Shown: positions 39,551-48,539 of the stretch, piece after piece
Layout of the letters: every line of letters starts with the position of its first letter
Position numbering within the stretch: the stretch's first letter is position 1
Assembly (NCBI RefSeq): GCF_012328925.1
Contig: NZ_JAAXLS010000024.1
Coordinates: 1-64,000, forward strand
Direction: 5' to 3'
Length of the DNA: 64,000 nucleotides
Source of the DNA: Amycolatopsis acididurans
Lineage (GTDB): Bacteria; Actinomycetota; Actinomycetes; Mycobacteriales; Pseudonocardiaceae
Notes under the pieces: generated by a model
Database searches by the model: none
Seen by the model: only the letters and a program-made list of their open reading frames with translations
What the model was told of the DNA's origin: nothing
Program-made: the position numbers and the translations under genes

Positions 39551-41184
39551 TTAGCGACTTTCAGTCGAAAACTCCGGTGTGGGAAGCCAGGGCGGATCTG
39601 CTCGTCCTCGGCAGTGGCGTGGCGGGGCTGACGGCCGCGCTGCGGGCACAGGAACTCGGGCTGCGCGTCCTCGTCGTCACCAAGGCCGCGGTCGAGGACG
39701 GCAACACGCGCTGGGCGCAGGGCGGCGTCGCCGTGGTGCTCGACGACCAGCACGACGAAGGTGACTCCGTCGCGCGCCACGTCGAGGACACCCTCATCGC
39801 CGGCGCCGGCCTGTGCGAACCCGACGCGGTAGCGGCGATCCTGCACGGCGGGCCGAAGGCCGTGTCGTGGCTGCGCGAGGTCGGGGCCCGCTTCGACCCC
39901 GCGGCGCCGGGACTGCTGGCCCGTACCCGCGAAGGCGGGCACAGCGCGTTCCGCGTGATCCACGCGGGCGGCGACGCGACCGGCGCCGAGGTGGAGCGCA
40001 CGCTGGTCGCCGAGGCGACCGGGCGCAGGCTGCCCGTGCTCGAGCGGCACATCGCGCTCGACGCGCTGCTCACCCCGCTCGGCGACGTCGCGGGCGTGAC
40101 GGTGCTGGACCCGAACGGGGTTCCGGGCGTGCTGCGCGCTCCGGCGGTGCTGCTCGCGACGGGCGGTCTCGGTCAGCTCTACCAGGCCACGTCCAATCCC
40201 GAGATCGCCACCGGCGACGGGCTCGCGCTCGCGTTGCGGGCCGGTGCGCAGGCGGCGGATCTGGAGTTCGTGCAGTTCCATCCGACGGTGCTCTACACCC
40301 CGGGCGCGCGGGGCCGCTGCCCGCTGGTCACCGAGGCGGTGCGCGGCGAGGGCGCGGTGCTGCTCGACGGTGCGGGCGAATCGGTGATGCGAGGCGTGCA
40401 CCCGCTGCTGGATCTCGCGCCGCGCGACGTGGTCTCGGCGGCCATCACGCGCCGCATGGTGGAGGCGCCCAGCGGCGTGGACGACCACGTTTTCCTTGAC
40501 GCCACGGCAATCGCGGAGTTCGCGAGCCGGTTCCCGACCGTCCACGCGGCATGCCGTGCCATCGGCGTGGACCCGGCGCGCGACCCGATTCCCGTTGCCC
40601 CGGCGGCACATTTCGCCTGCGGTGGGGTGCTGGCCGGCACCGACGGCCGCACCGGGGTGCGCGGGCTCTACGCCGCCGGCGAGGTCGCGCGCACCGGGCT
40701 GCACGGGGCGAACCGCTTGGCCTCCAACAGTTTGCTGGAAGGGCTCGTGGCCGGTACCGCGGCCGCCGATGCCGTCGCGGCCGATCTCGCCACCGGGTCG
40801 CTGGCCGATCCGAGGCAGGCGAGCGCGCCGCGGCCGCGGCCGGTGCCGGTCGCGGAGCGAGACGCGTTGCAGCGGGTGATGAGCCGTTACGCCGCCATCG
40901 GCCGCGACTCCGATGGGCTCGCGGTGCTCGGCTCTGTGCTTGATCTGTCCATTGAGGACAAGCTGGTGCGCTCGCACCGCGAGGCGGAGGATGCGGCGCT
41001 GACCCTGGTCGCCCAGGCGCTCGTCGCGGCCGCCGGGCGGCGCACCGAATCGCGTGGCTGCCACGTCCGCGCCGACTTCCCCGAACGGGACGACGCGACC
41101 TGGCAGCGCAGCCAGCTCATCCGGCTCAGCCCGTCCGGGCAGCCCGTGCTGGCCGACCCCATCGCCGCGGAGGGAGTGGCATGA
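39547..41184 (+). CDS. nadB: L-aspartate oxidase
   Basis: NadB oxidises L-aspartate to iminoaspartate with FAD. The 545 residues begin with ADLLVLGSGVAGLTAALRAQELG (FAD fold, about 18-40) and show NTRWAQGGVAV, LLATGGLGQLYQATSNP, VQFHPTVLY, HFACGGVLAGTDGRTGVRGLYAAGEVARTGLHGANRLASNSLLEGLV and a C-terminal RTESRGCHVRADFP segment. It overlaps nadA and nadC by 4 bp each (ATGA), forming a coupled nadABC operon. Confidence 0.96.
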   Translation: MISDFQSKTPVWEARADLLVLGSGVAGLTAALRAQELGLRVLVVTKAAVEDGNTRWAQGGVAVVLDDQHDEGDSVARHVEDTLIAGAGLCEPDAVAAILHGGPKAVSWLREVGARFDPAAPGLLARTREGGHSAFRVIHAGGDATGAEVERTLVAEATGRRLPVLERHIALDALLTPLGDVAGVTVLDPNGVPGVLRAPAVLLATGGLGQLYQATSNPEIATGDGLALALRAGAQAADLEFVQFHPTVLYTPGARGRCPLVTEAVRGEGAVLLDGAGESVMRGVHPLLDLAPRDVVSAAITRRMVEAPSGVDDHVFLDATAIAEFASRFPTVHAACRAIGVDPARDPIPVAPAAHFACGGVLAGTDGRTGVRGLYAAGEVARTGLHGANRLASNSLLEGLVAGTAAADAVAADLATGSLADPRQASAPRPRPVPVAERDALQRVMSRYAAIGRDSDGLAVLGSVLDLSIEDKLVRSHREAEDAALTLVAQALVAAAGRRTESRGCHVRADFPERDDATWQRSQLIRLSPSGQPVLADPIAAEGVA

Positions 41185-42032
41185 ACGACCAGGAGATCGA
41201 AGACCTGCGGCGCGTCGTGAAGACCGCGCTGGCCGAGGACCTGCGATACGGCCCGGACGCCACCACGGAAGCCACGGTGCCCGCCGACGCCACGGCACTC
41301 GCCGAGATCGTCCCGCGCAAACCGGGCACGCTCGCCGGGGTGGCCGCCGTGCTGGCCGTGTTCGACGAGGTGCTCGGCTCCGGCTACGAGGTGCTCGCCG
41401 CGCGCAAGGACGGCAGCGTGCTGACCGCGGGCGAGCCCGCGCTGGTCGTGCGCGGTTCGGTGCGCGGCCTGCTGACCGCCGAGCGGACGGCGCTGAACCT
41501 GGTGTGCCACCTGTCCGGGATCGCCACCGCGACCGCCGCCTGGGTGTCCGAAGTGGACGGTACGGACTGCCGGATCAGGGACTCCCGCAAGACGTTGCCC
41601 GGTCTGCGGACGCTGGAGAAGTACGCGGTGCGCTGCGGCGGTGGCGTCAACCACCGGATGGCGCTCGGCGACGCGGTGCTGATCAAGGACAACCACGTCG
41701 TGGCCGCCGGTTCGGTCACCGCCGCGCTGGAGGCGGTGCGGCGCCACGCGCCCGAACTGCCGTGCGAGGTCGAGGTGGACACGCTGGCCCAGCTCGAGGA
41801 AGCGCTTTCCGCGGGGGCCGACGAGATCCTGCTGGACAACTTCACCACCGGCGACTGCGCGAAGGCCGTGCGGCTGCGTGACGAGGTGGGGTCGAAGGCC
41901 CGGCTGGAGGCCTCCGGCGGACTCAAGTTGGAGAATGCCCGTGCATATGCACGGACGGGCGTGGATTATCTTGCGGTAGGGGCGCTCACGCACTCCTCGC
42001 CGGCCCTGGACCTCGGCCTCGACTTGCACTGA
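41181..42032 (+). CDS. nadC: Nicotinate-nucleotide pyrophosphorylase (quinolinate phosphoribosyltransferase)
   Basis: NadC converts quinolinate and PRPP to NaMN and CO2, the last step of the operon's pathway. The 283 residues show ALNLVCHLSGIATATAAWV, RDSRKTLPGLRTLEKYAVRCGGGVNHRMALGDAVLIKDNHV, EVEVDTLAQLEEALSAGADEILLDNF and EASGGLKLENARAYARTGVDYLAVGALTHS, all typical. ATG 41181 overlaps the nadB stop. The histidine-kinase gene begins 23 bp after it and might be co-transcribed. Confidence 0.96.
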   Translation: MNDQEIEDLRRVVKTALAEDLRYGPDATTEATVPADATALAEIVPRKPGTLAGVAAVLAVFDEVLGSGYEVLAARKDGSVLTAGEPALVVRGSVRGLLTAERTALNLVCHLSGIATATAAWVSEVDGTDCRIRDSRKTLPGLRTLEKYAVRCGGGVNHRMALGDAVLIKDNHVVAAGSVTAALEAVRRHAPELPCEVEVDTLAQLEEALSAGADEILLDNFTTGDCAKAVRLRDEVGSKARLEASGGLKLENARAYARTGVDYLAVGALTHSSPALDLGLDLH

Positions 42033-42055
42033 CGCACGGCTTCGGGGGGTCCATT

Positions 42056-43339
42056 TTGGCGCGGGGGTCGACGTTCCTGACGGCGCTGCTCCGGCGCGGT
42101 GCGCCGGTACTGGCGTCCACACCGGAGGACATGCCGCCCGAGGTCGGCGATCCCGAGCCACTACCCCCGGTGCGGCGCATGCGGGCCATGGCCGCGAGCC
42201 GGATGTCCGCGCGTGTCGAACCGCTGATGATCAGGGCCACGCGCTACGCCGTGCTCCTGCCGCTGGCGTACCGGACGGTGCTGCTGCCCGTGGCCTGGCT
42301 GTCGGTGGCCGTCGGTTACGGCGCCGCGCCCACGCTGACCGTGATCACCTGGGTCGCCGTGGCAGGCAACATCGCGGGTGTCACCGTGCGGTTGCGAGTG
42401 CAGGACCGCAGCGGACGCGTCACGTGGTCGCTGCTGGCGGCCGACGCCGTGCTGACGATCGCGGTGTGCGCGCTGGGCGGGGTGAGCCCGCCGGGCGGTT
42501 CGGTGGCGCTGGTGTCGCTGACCGGCACGGTCGCGTTGTGGACGATGTGCCACGGCGTGGTGGCCGGTGTGCTGGTCGCCGTGGCCGGTGTCGTGCTGCG
42601 CTGCCTGGTGCTGACGCTCACGCCCGGCGAGCGGATCGGCCGCGGCGATGTGGCGAGCCTGGTCAACGCGTCCGGCCTGTTGCTGGCCGCCGTCGTGACC
42701 GCGACCGGCGCGCTCATCCTGCTGGGCCTCGCGACCAGGATCGCGCTCGCCATCGGGCTGCGGATCGGCCACGACTCCGAGCGGGTCCGCACCGAACGCG
42801 TGCTGCACGACACCGTGCTGCAGGGGCTCGAGGCGATGGCGGTCGGCGTGCGCGCCGACGAGACCGAACCAGGGCCCCAGCTCGCCCGCCTGCGCGTGAC
42901 CGCACGGGCACAGGCCGCTGAGCTGCGCCGCGCGCTGACCGACACTGGAAGCACCGACGGCCTGTCCGCCGAACTCGCCGCGCTGGCGGCGGAAATGGCT
43001 CGCGAAGGCTTGCGGGCGGAGCTGGCGCTGTCCGACATCGGCGACGACCGGCTGTCCGAGGCCCGGCGCACGGCGGTGCGCGACGCGGCGCGGGAGGCGT
43101 TGCGGAACACCATCAAGCATGCGGGCACGCGCGAGGTCGTGGTGCGGATGGAGGAATGCGACGGTGGGATCGTGGTGATCACGCGGGATCACGGCGTCGG
43201 CTACGACGAGGACCAGCGGCCGCCGGGATTCGGGGTGAGCGAGTCGATGAAGGCGCGCCTCGCGGAGGTCGGCGGCTGGGCACGCATCGAGTCGGCACCG
43301 GGGCGCGGTACCCGCGTCACGATGTGGGTTCCGCAGTGA
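42056..43339 (+). CDS. Membrane sensor histidine kinase (NarL-type partner)
   Basis: This 427-residue kinase has a polar N-terminus, about six transmembrane helices (residues 62-240), then a HisKA_3-type dimerisation segment with His251 in ERVLHDTVLQGLEAMAVGV, and a HATPase domain (DAAREALRNTIKHAGTREVVV; DHGVGYDE; GFGVSESMKARLAEVGGWARIES). TTG 42056 follows a G-rich site. Its likely partner, the NarL-type regulator at 46342, lies 3 kb away across four unrelated genes on the other strand. The 3' end overlaps the RibD-like gene by 23 bp. The signal is unknown. Confidence 0.85.
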   Translation: MARGSTFLTALLRRGAPVLASTPEDMPPEVGDPEPLPPVRRMRAMAASRMSARVEPLMIRATRYAVLLPLAYRTVLLPVAWLSVAVGYGAAPTLTVITWVAVAGNIAGVTVRLRVQDRSGRVTWSLLAADAVLTIAVCALGGVSPPGGSVALVSLTGTVALWTMCHGVVAGVLVAVAGVVLRCLVLTLTPGERIGRGDVASLVNASGLLLAAVVTATGALILLGLATRIALAIGLRIGHDSERVRTERVLHDTVLQGLEAMAVGVRADETEPGPQLARLRVTARAQAAELRRALTDTGSTDGLSAELAALAAEMAREGLRAELALSDIGDDRLSEARRTAVRDAAREALRNTIKHAGTREVVVRMEECDGGIVVITRDHGVGYDEDQRPPGFGVSESMKARLAEVGGWARIESAPGRGTRVTMWVPQ

Positions 43340-44402
43340 CCCCGGGCAGGTGACTGTTGGTGTGCTTGACCAGGTCCGCGAGTTCGGGCAGTTCGATCAC
43401 CTCGCGCCCGGCCGCGCGCAGGGTTTCCGCGCCGACGCAGTCCACGAACACGGCGGGCTCACGCCAGGCGAAGACGATGCGGGGGATCCCGGCCTCGAGG
43501 ATGTGCCGCGTGCAGGATTTCGGCCGCGAGGTGCGGGAGCTGCACGGTTCCAGCGAGCTGTAGATCGTGGCCGTCGCGAGCCCGGGATCGTCGCCGAGTT
43601 TGGCCAGCGCCACCTCTTCGGCGTGATCGTGCGGATCGGTCTCGCCCGAGTATCCGGTGGCGAGCACCCGGTCGTCGGCGTCGGTGACGATCGCGCCGAC
43701 GCGGAACGTCGTGGACGGCGGGCAGTTGTCGGCGAGCGCGACCGCCTCACGCAGCCGCGCGTGGTCCTTGGCCGCCTGTCCCGTCAGGTACCGCAGCAGC
43801 ACCACGTCCTCCAGCTGCCGCACCTCGGCCAGCAGCATCCGGCCCTGCGGGTACTTGCCGGGCCCGACGAAGCGCGGCGCGTGCTCGTCCCCGACGAACA
43901 GTGGCGCCACCACCAGATGCAACTCGTCGACGACGTCCTCGGTAAAGAACATGGTGTGCACGCGCTCGCCGCCCTCGACCATCAGCCGCCCGATGCCGCG
44001 CGCCGCCAGATCGGCGAGCATCCGGTGGAGATCGAACGGGTCCCCGGCGTCGGCGACGGTGGCGCGGGGCAGCCGTTCGGTCAGACCGGGCACGAGCGGG
44101 GTGGGCGCGTAGACGAGTTTGGCGGCGTCGCCGGTGGTGAAGAACCTGGCGTCCGGGTCGAGGTTGCCGGTCGAGGTCAGCGTGACCTTCACCGGATCGG
44201 GACCGGACGCCGAGAGCAGCCGGGGATTGTCGGCGCGGATGGTGTTCGCGCCGACCAGGATCGCGTCCACACTGCCGCGAACCCGGTCGACGCGGGTGAA
44301 GTCCGCCGAGCTGGAAAGCAGCAGCCGAGTGTCGCTGGTGTCGTCGAGACGGCCGTCGAGGGACATCGCGGCCGAGGCCAGGACATACGGGCGCTTGCTC
44401 AC
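43317..44402 (-). CDS. RibD-like bifunctional reductase-deaminase, domain order swapped
   Basis: This 361-residue protein has a RibD C-terminal-type reductase first (residues about 5-220; YVLASAAMSLDGRLDD, DAILVGANTIRADNPRLL, IGRLMVEGGERVHTMFFTEDVVDEL) and a cytidine/deoxycytidylate deaminase-like domain second (about 222-340; HAEEVALAKLGD and PCSSRTSRPKSCTRHI zinc motifs). Canonical RibD is the reverse order. Functions in riboflavin synthesis or in a related pathway are possible. The start is GTG/ATG 44402. It converges with the kinase gene and overlaps it by 23 bp. Confidence 0.82.
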   Translation of the reverse strand: MSKRPYVLASAAMSLDGRLDDTSDTRLLLSSSADFTRVDRVRGSVDAILVGANTIRADNPRLLSASGPDPVKVTLTSTGNLDPDARFFTTGDAAKLVYAPTPLVPGLTERLPRATVADAGDPFDLHRMLADLAARGIGRLMVEGGERVHTMFFTEDVVDELHLVVAPLFVGDEHAPRFVGPGKYPQGRMLLAEVRQLEDVVLLRYLTGQAAKDHARLREAVALADNCPPSTTFRVGAIVTDADDRVLATGYSGETDPHDHAEEVALAKLGDDPGLATATIYSSLEPCSSRTSRPKSCTRHILEAGIPRIVFAWREPAVFVDCVGAETLRAAGREVIELPELADLVKHTNSHLPGVTAEPTS

Positions 44403-44421
44403 CCGGCTACCTTCCCACAGG

Positions 44422-45120
44422 TCACACTCCCGCCGTCTGCTTGATCCAGGCGCGGCTGGCCGAGATCTTCGCGTAGTTCTGCGTGCCGTCGGTCTGGGTG
44501 CCGTCGTTCTCCCCGGTCGAGCACACGCCGACCTGCTTGCCGTTCGCGAGCTGCGGGCCGCCGGAGTCGCCGTGCCAGGAGGAACCGGTGACGCCCTTGC
44601 TGGTGATCGCGTCGCCGCCGTAGGCGTCGGTGCCGTCGCCGGTCACGCGCACGTCCGCGGTCTTGAGGGTGTCCGACGGCGGATTGCTGCCCTGGGTGCG
44701 GCCCCAGCCGTAGATCTGGTTGGTGTCGCCGACGGCCGGGTCGCTGTCGGCCAGGCGCATGTAGGTCGTGTTGACCGCGCTGGACAGGTGCAGCAGCGCG
44801 ATGTCGCCGTTGGGTGAGGCCAGCTGCTTGTCCACGGCCGCTTCGGTGCCCTGGCCGAGCGCTACGTTGCCCACCTTGACGTGCATTCCGGGATCGTTGA
44901 GGCAGTGCTGGGCGGTGAGCACCCACTGTGCGGCGATGATCGTTCCGGAGCAGTTGAAACCGCCGAAGTCGGTGGCGTCGTTCCAGTAGATCTGGGCGCC
45001 CCACGGCGCGGAACTCACCGTGTCGCCACCGATGATGAGGGGTTCGGCGGCCTGCGCGGTCACGGTGCCCGCGCCCGCGATGGCCGTCGCGGCGAGCAGG
45101 ATCGCACCCATCTTTCGCAT
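44422..45120 (-). CDS. Secreted trypsin-like serine protease (S1)
   Basis: This 232-residue protein has a Sec signal peptide (MRKMGAILLAATAIAGAGTV, cleavage near AQA-AEP) and a chymotrypsin-fold domain starting at IIGGDTV, as in zymogen activation sites. The triad is visible: H72 in LTAQHC, D106 in NGDIALL, S186 in GDSGGP. Cysteines 57 and 73 fit the usual disulfide. It resembles Streptomyces/Amycolatopsis extracellular trypsin-like proteases. It begins with ATG 45120 and has an A+G-rich site upstream. It is upstream of the RibD-like gene and next to the EccE gene. Confidence 0.92.
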   Translation of the reverse strand: MRKMGAILLAATAIAGAGTVTAQAAEPLIIGGDTVSSAPWGAQIYWNDATDFGGFNCSGTIIAAQWVLTAQHCLNDPGMHVKVGNVALGQGTEAAVDKQLASPNGDIALLHLSSAVNTTYMRLADSDPAVGDTNQIYGWGRTQGSNPPSDTLKTADVRVTGDGTDAYGGDAITSKGVTGSSWHGDSGGPQLANGKQVGVCSTGENDGTQTDGTQNYAKISASRAWIKQTAGV

Positions 45121-45213
45121 GGGAAATTACCTCCGGCGTTGAAGGGAAGAACGACACGCCGAACGTATTTCGTTGCCGGATAACGAGGTACCTACGGAAG
45201 TCGGGAAAGCGTT

Positions 45214-46257
45214 TCAGCGGGTGAGGGCGAGTGGGAGACTGCGTCGGACGGCGGGCTCCTGACGCCCGTACAGCGTAACGACGGGGACGTCGAAGTCCCG
45301 GGTGGCCGGCGGGGCGTGCCCGGCGGCGGCGCGCACCGTGATTTCCTCCCGCACGCCCGCGCCCGGCGTCCGGATCAGCGTGCGGGAGGAGACGGTGAAC
45401 AGCGCACCGCGGGCGTGCGCGCCGAGTGCGTCGGCGTTCGCGGCGAAAGCGGCGTGGCTGACGGTGCCCGCGGACCACGCGTGCCAGCCGTCGTCCACCA
45501 CGGCGTCCGGGCCGGGTCCGCCGAGGCTGGTGCGCAGTTCGGCCGCCAGCTCACCGGCTTCCAGCACCGAGGCGCGGTAACCGGCCTCGGCGAGCGTGCC
45601 CAGCACGCCGAGCGCCGCACGCGTGGTGGCGCGGAGTTCGCCGAGTTCGCCGCGGCCCCGGGACAGTGCGGCCAGCGGCGCGTCGGCGGGCCGGTAACGC
45701 ACCGCAACCAGGTACGCCCTGGCCACGCCGTCGGTGCGGATCGTGAGTTGCGCGCCGGCGAGCGGGATTTCGGCGTCATCGCAGGCTTTTCGCAGCAGCT
45801 CGGACACGGCCTCGACATCCGGTTCGCCGTGCACGCGCAGCACCGCGCTCCACCCGTCGCCCACGCCCACGACCCCGTAGCGATTGCCCGCCCGGTCGAT
45901 GTGCTGGCGCATCCGGAAATCCGGCACCAGCACGAGAAGCGGATCGCGGGCCAGCTTGCGGTCGTCGTGCTGCAGCAGCCGGTAGGAGATCCAGGTCAGC
46001 GTCCAGCCCGCGAAATGCCGCCCCGCGACGCGGACCGACGTGGTGGCGACGACGAGCAGTGCGGCGATCCCGATCGCGAGACGCCCCGGCAGGCCGACCA
46101 GCCCGAACGTCAGCGGGATCGCGACGATCGCGGCTTCCCAGGCCGCCAGCTGGGTCAGCCGGATCGGTAGCATGCGTGCGGCGAGCCTGCCGGTCCGGCT
46201 GGTGTGTGCGTCGCCGTCCCCGGGAAAACCCGGGATGCGGGCATCGGCGGTGGTCAA
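45214..46257 (-). CDS. EccE-like type VII secretion protein
   Basis: The 347-residue protein has two N-terminal helices (WEAAIVAIPLTFGLVGLPGRL and LAIGIAALLVVATTSVRV) followed by a soluble domain of the EccE family (FAGWTLTWISYRLLQHDDRK; VGVGDGWSAVLRVHGEPDVEAVSELL; ARAYLVAVRYRP). TTG 46257 is preceded by GAGAGG about 7 nt away. EccE is a membrane component of mycobacterial ESX systems. Here no EccB, EccC, EccD, WXG100 or MycP gene is adjacent, so it is a solitary paralogue. The nearby protease is trypsin-like, not the subtilisin-type MycP. Confidence 0.75.
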   Translation of the reverse strand: MTTADARIPGFPGDGDAHTSRTGRLAARMLPIRLTQLAAWEAAIVAIPLTFGLVGLPGRLAIGIAALLVVATTSVRVAGRHFAGWTLTWISYRLLQHDDRKLARDPLLVLVPDFRMRQHIDRAGNRYGVVGVGDGWSAVLRVHGEPDVEAVSELLRKACDDAEIPLAGAQLTIRTDGVARAYLVAVRYRPADAPLAALSRGRGELGELRATTRAALGVLGTLAEAGYRASVLEAGELAAELRTSLGGPGPDAVVDDGWHAWSAGTVSHAAFAANADALGAHARGALFTVSSRTLIRTPGAGVREEITVRAAAGHAPPATRDFDVPVVTLYGRQEPAVRRSLPLALTR

Positions 46258-46341
46258 ATTCGACGCCTCTCGTTGCTTTCTGGTACAGAATAAACGCCTG
46301 CGTGGCGTTTTCTGCCGGTAGAAATGTCCACAGGAGGGCAG

Positions 46342-46947
46342 ATGATTCGGGTGGGCGTGATCGAGGATCACCCGCTGTACCGTGCCGCGGTGGCCCGGGT
46401 CCTGTCGGAGGCCGAGGACATCGAGCTGGCCCCGGTGGCCGATTCGGTGCCCGCGTTCGCGGCGGCGCGGGAACCAGCCGGATGCGTTGTGGTCCTTGAT
46501 CTGAAGTTGCGTGGTGTCACCGATTCCGCGGCGGTGCAGAAGGTCGTCGGGATGGGGCACAAGGTACTCGTCGTCTCCGCGCACGCGGGCCAGGAGGAGG
46601 TGCTCGGCGCCATTTCCGCCGGGGCACGCGGGTACCTGTCGAAGGACGCGGACGGGGCGGACATCCTGCGGGCGGTGCGGGAGATCGCGGCGGGCAGCAC
46701 CTACGTCTCGCCGGCACTCGCGTCGTTCCTGCTGAACTCCACGCGTGGCGCGAAAAGCATCCTGTCCGAGCGGGAGCGCCAGGTGCTCTCGCTCGTCGCG
46801 GCGGGGGAACGCGACGCCGACATCGCCGAGGCCATGTCGATCAGTGTCCGTACGGTGCGCTCCTATCTCGAACGCATCCGCGACAAGACGGGCCGGCGCC
46901 GCCGCCCCGACCTGACGCGGTTCGCGATCGAGGAGGGCATCACCTAG
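46342..46947 (+). CDS. NarL/FixJ-family response regulator
   Basis: This 201-residue regulator has a receiver domain (residues 1-120, IRVGVIEDHPLYRAAV acids at 8-9, phospho-Asp D53 in VVLDLKLRG, switch Lys101 in YLSKDADG) and a C-terminal LuxR-type HTH (about 137-200, ILSERERQVLSLVAAGERDADIAEAMSISVRTVRSYLERIRDKTG). ATG 46342 has GGAGGG upstream. It is likely paired with the kinase at 42056-43339, separated by 3 kb. It is divergent from the EccE gene and convergent with the next gene (4-bp overlap). Confidence 0.9.
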   Translation: MIRVGVIEDHPLYRAAVARVLSEAEDIELAPVADSVPAFAAAREPAGCVVVLDLKLRGVTDSAAVQKVVGMGHKVLVVSAHAGQEEVLGAISAGARGYLSKDADGADILRAVREIAAGSTYVSPALASFLLNSTRGAKSILSERERQVLSLVAAGERDADIAEAMSISVRTVRSYLERIRDKTGRRRRPDLTRFAIEEGIT

Positions 46948-47591
46948 GCGGGAGCGCCCATCCGCAGGGCGATGCCCTCACCACGCAGCGCGCGGCGGAA
47001 CCACAGCAGCGACACCACGATCGCCAGCCCGATGATGCTCCACGAGCCTGCCGTGGAGACCAGCAGGAAGTTCCCGATGGTGCGCTGCGCGAGCATCCAC
47101 AGCGTGACGGCGCCGTTGGTGACGAACACCAGCGCCCACAGCAGGGACAGCTGCCGGAACACCACCAGCACACGCGGATGCCTGCTGAGCGCGTCGGGGA
47201 ACGCGCAGAAGTCGTCGGCGAGCTTCGCGATGAACGGGCGCCGCTGCGGCACCGAGGCCACCAGCACGACGGCGATCAGGAAGTTCTGCAAGGTGGGCTG
47301 CAGGAAGTACAGGAACGCGCTTCCCGTGGCCAGGCCGAGGATCGTCCTGGCCACCAGCAGCGTCGTGGTCAGCAGGAGTACGGCGGGCATGGGGCGGCGC
47401 AGCACGACGCGGCGGACCAGCGCCAGCAGCGACCAGGCCAGCGCCGCGATCAGCCCGCCGTCGAAGCTCACCAGCGTGAGCATGACGTAGAACAGGCCGA
47501 GCGGCACGATTGTCGATTCGAGCAAATGCTTTCCGGCGTGCCGCAGCAGCGAACCGAAAGCGGGCAGGTGGACCGTGAGGTGTGGGGGCAT
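46944..47591 (-). CDS. VC0807-type multi-spanning membrane protein
   Basis: This 215-residue protein has six hydrophobic segments and a short cytoplasmic loop with QRRPFIAKLADDFCAFPDALSRHPRVLVVFRQLSLLWALVF, characteristic of VC0807/septation-protein-A-like families. No catalytic residues are evident. It starts at ATG 47591. Its 3' end overlaps the response-regulator gene by 4 bp. A role in membrane biology is likely but not defined. Confidence 0.75.
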   Translation of the reverse strand: MPPHLTVHLPAFGSLLRHAGKHLLESTIVPLGLFYVMLTLVSFDGGLIAALAWSLLALVRRVVLRRPMPAVLLLTTTLLVARTILGLATGSAFLYFLQPTLQNFLIAVVLVASVPQRRPFIAKLADDFCAFPDALSRHPRVLVVFRQLSLLWALVFVTNGAVTLWMLAQRTIGNFLLVSTAGSWSIIGLAIVVSLLWFRRALRGEGIALRMGAPA

Positions 47592-47663
47592 CTACGCGGC
47601 ATTTTCTGCGGGGGGTTTGGCGGGGAGCGCCCACTGTAGCCGTAGCGCCTGTGAGGTTGCCGT

Positions 47664-48461
47664 CTAGCCCAGGCGGCGGTTCGCCAGCGCTCCCGTCGCC
47701 GCGCGCGCCTTGTCCGTTACGGCCGGATCGACGTCCACGACGACGATCTCCGGCCCCGGCCCGAGTTGCGCGTGCACCTTGCCGAAACCGTCCGCGGCGA
47801 TCGAGTAGCCGATGCCGGTCGGTGCCTTCGGGTTCACCGTCGTGCCGGTCGCGGCCGGATCGGCCTGCCCGCAGCCCAGCACCCAGCAGCCGGAGTCCAG
47901 CGCGCGGGCGCGCACCAGCACCTCCCACTGCTCCCGCTTGCCCTCGCCCGCGCCCCAGGACGTCGGCACCACGATCGCCGAAGCGCCGTGGTCGCCGAGG
48001 CGGCGGAACAGTTCGGGGAAGCGGATGTCGTAGCACGTCGCGAAGCCGAGCGTGACACCGTCGACATCGAGCGTCACGACCTCCTCACCCGGTGCGACCG
48101 TATCCGACTCGCGGAAGCCGAACGCGTCGTAGAGGTGGATCTTGTCGTAGCCGCGGTGCTCGCCGAGACCGGTGATGAGCAGCGTGTTGCGCACGCGCCC
48201 GTCGTCGGCCGGCGTGAACATGCCCGCGACGACGAGCACGTCGTGCTCGGTCGCGATCCCGGCCACCGCCTTGGCCCACGGCCCGTCGAGCGGCTCGGCC
48301 AGCGGTTTCAGCGAAACGCCGAACCGCGCCATCGCCGCTTCCGGGAACACGACCACGCGAGCGCCCTCGGCCGCGGCCCTGGCCACCTGCTCGCGGATCA
48401 GTTCGATGTTCCCGGCCGGGTTCTCGCCCGATGTGACCTGACACAAGCCGACGCGCAGCAC
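47664..48461 (-). CDS. Carbon-nitrogen hydrolase (nitrilase superfamily)
   Basis: This 265-residue enzyme has the nitrilase-fold triad: Glu in VVVFPEAAMARF (about residue 42), Lys in GYDKIHLYDAFGF (about 112), and Cys in FATCYDIRFPELFR (about 147). It resembles Nit/omega-amidase-type proteins that hydrolyse deaminated glutathione or alpha-keto acid amides; the substrate is not provable here. GTG 48461 has GGGAGG 5 nt upstream. The gene is divergent from hisD. Confidence 0.9.
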   Translation of the reverse strand: MLRVGLCQVTSGENPAGNIELIREQVARAAAEGARVVVFPEAAMARFGVSLKPLAEPLDGPWAKAVAGIATEHDVLVVAGMFTPADDGRVRNTLLITGLGEHRGYDKIHLYDAFGFRESDTVAPGEEVVTLDVDGVTLGFATCYDIRFPELFRRLGDHGASAIVVPTSWGAGEGKREQWEVLVRARALDSGCWVLGCGQADPAATGTTVNPKAPTGIGYSIAADGFGKVHAQLGPGPEIVVVDVDPAVTDKARAATGALANRRLG

Positions 48462-48527
48462 AGCAACCTCCCGTGTGGTGCGGGGCACCCGCGCCCGGCC
48501 GGTCGTCGCGGGTGACCTCCCGGCTCG

Positions 48528-48533
48528 TACCCT
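48528..48533 (+). promoter_or_regulatory. Predicted -10 box of hisDCB
   Basis: TACCCT lies 6 nt before the hisD ATG 48540, giving a leaderless operon mRNA. Confidence 0.55.
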
Positions 48534-48539
48534 AGACCC

